The notes under the pieces: model-generated | The model's input: the letters and a program-made list of their open reading frames with translations, nothing else | What the model was told of the DNA's origin: nothing | Databases searched by the model: none | From: Acidimicrobiaceae bacterium | GTDB taxonomy: Bacteria > Actinomycetota > Acidimicrobiia > Acidimicrobiales > UBA8190 | DNA: 5,349 nt | Assembly: GCA_003453695.1 (NCBI GenBank) | Contig: DMNK01000137.1 | Span: forward strand, 10,475 to 15,823 | Reading direction: 5' to 3' | Shown here: positions 4,711 to 5,349 of the stretch, piece by piece | Layout: every line of letters starts with the position of its first letter | How positions within the stretch are numbered: position 1 is the first letter of the stretch | Program-made: the position numbers and the translations under genes

Positions 4711-5037
4711 ATGCTCTACCTGGTCGACACGGTAGAAGTCGAGCCGGCCGGCGCCGACGCCTACCTCGCCGTGGTGGAGACCGAGATGGCCCCGGTGATG
4801 GTCGAAGCCGGCGGGACGCTCGAGCACTGTCGCCGCACCAGGGGCGACATCGGCCAACCGGTGTCGGTGCAGACCACGTGGTCGTTCGCCGACGTGGCCG
4901 ATTGGAACGTCGTCCGGAAGAACCTGGTGCTCGATCCGCGGTGGTACGCCTGCGCCGAGCGGCTCCGGGCCATGCGGAGAAGCGGGACACGCCGCTTCTA
5001 CGAGGAGCCGTCGCCGGACCGCCCCGCCAGCCGATGA
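4711..5037 (+). CDS. NIPSNAP-like dimeric alpha/beta-barrel (ferredoxin-like) protein
   Basis: This is a 108-residue soluble protein. Its beginning, YLVDTVEVEPAGADAYLAVV, then an amphipathic helix with METEMAPVM-type spacing (actual TEMAPVMVEAGG, 24-35), a strand SVQTTWSFADVADW (52-65) and a second helix ending in WYACAERL, follow the beta-alpha-beta-beta-alpha-beta order of NIPSNAP/Dabb-type domains. These form dimeric barrels; some members bind small ligands or are monooxygenases, but no catalytic residues can be assigned here. The final eight or so residues (Pro/Ser/Arg) look disordered. I start at ATG 4711 because the domain begins there. The in-frame ATG at 4651 would add 20 Pro/Gly/Arg residues and overlap the divergent start codon. 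Its TGA overlaps the ATG of the next gene (ATGA at 5034-5037), so the two should be translationally coupled. Confidence 0.78.
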   Translation: MLYLVDTVEVEPAGADAYLAVVETEMAPVMVEAGGTLEHCRRTRGDIGQPVSVQTTWSFADVADWNVVRKNLVLDPRWYACAERLRAMRRSGTRRFYEEPSPDRPASR

Positions 5038-5349
5038 TCAGACGCTTCGAGACCTACGGCATCCTGCCCGAGACCTCCACGGCGAGCCAGGAACGACTGG
5101 CCACGGTCCTCGCCGAGGCCGGGCGGTACATCCCGGAGGTCCTCGAAAGCGCCGTGGGCTGGAACCGCTCCGACGCCCCGGCCCGGCTCGTCTGGGAGCA
5201 CGCTTTTGCGTCGGCCGAGAGCTACCAGCGCTACATGGTGCACCCGTACCACATCGAGATGATCGACCGCTACGTGCTGGCTGACTCGCCCGAACGGATC
5301 GTCGAAGCGGCCAGAGGTGCGGGGCTCTTCGGTTACCACTGCGCGGAGA
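5034..5349 (+). CDS. Dabb-like (stress-responsive A/B barrel) protein, 3' end outside window
   Basis: The frame from ATG 5034 stays open for 105 codons to the window edge with no stop. It reads MIRRFETYGI at the start, then a helix region (STASQERLATVLAEA), IPEVLESAVGWNRSDAPARL, WEHAFASAESYQRYMVHPYH (54-73) and DRYVLADSPERIVEAARGAG before the edge. The VGWNxS...WEHxFxSxExYQRYMVHPYH pattern is typical of Dabb-domain proteins (PF07876), which form small dimeric barrels. The domain normally runs about 100 residues, so only a short tail is likely missing. The ATG overlaps the previous stop by the ATGA arrangement, with GGAG-poor upstream sequence, so translation probably depends on coupling. The His70 and His73 pair is conserved in this group as I recall it, but the reaction, if any, is unknown. 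Confidence 0.82.
   Translation, partial: MIRRFETYGILPETSTASQERLATVLAEAGRYIPEVLESAVGWNRSDAPARLVWEHAFASAESYQRYMVHPYHIEMIDRYVLADSPERIVEAARGAGLFGYHCAE

Noticed and set aside
4998..5339. A 113-residue minus-strand open frame at the right edge
   Set aside because: It is antisense to the recognisable Dabb-like gene.

Overview
The window reads as chromosomal DNA of a high-GC actinobacterium. Grounds: strongly G/C-ending codons, a drug-exporter-type ABC pair, a proline-rich membrane protein, a DUF2510-like C-terminus, a MDMPI/DinB-fold protein and a possible TAnnnT leaderless promoter. An acidimicrobial or related lineage is possible, but the sequence alone does not settle the class.

Layout. (a) 1-1254 (+): the end of an ABC exporter ATPase (with DUF4162-type tail), followed 13 nt later by its ABC-2 permease; together they form one efflux system. 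(b) 1315-2067 (-): an unrecognised proline-rich four-helix membrane protein, convergent with the permease. (c) 2229-2927 (+), divergent from (b): a membrane-anchored protein with a PH-like segment and a variant GWYP...WDG (DUF2510-like) C-terminus, followed by a strong hairpin. (d) 2928-3965: a visibly less GC-rich, accessory-looking stretch. It holds a structured intergenic region with a possible 32-residue ORF, a small membrane protein with a Cys/His cluster of a type I associate with actinobacteria and their phages, and a broken insertion-sequence end (four 22-25 bp repeats plus the first about 24 codons of a probable IS481-type transposase). (e) 3966-4041 (-): an intact tRNA-Lys(UUU) with encoded CCA; the IS fragment stops about 11 bp from its 3' end. 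(f) 4104-4652 (-): a maleylpyruvate-isomerase-N/DinB-fold protein with its H-E-H metal triad. (g) 4711-5349 (+), divergent from (f): two overlapping genes for small dimeric alpha/beta-barrel proteins (NIPSNAP-like and Dabb-like); the second runs off the window.

The most interesting part is the tRNA-Lys 3' flank. A tRNA 3' end, an IS remnant, a phage-type membrane gene, lower GC and an 11-bp direct repeat exactly 1000 bp from the matching tRNA bases are together compatible with a small decayed island at tRNA-Lys. The att interpretation is weak, because the repeat is all G/C and sits inside a palindrome. I found no clearly novel multi-gene system. Products I cannot assign are described by what is visible in them.
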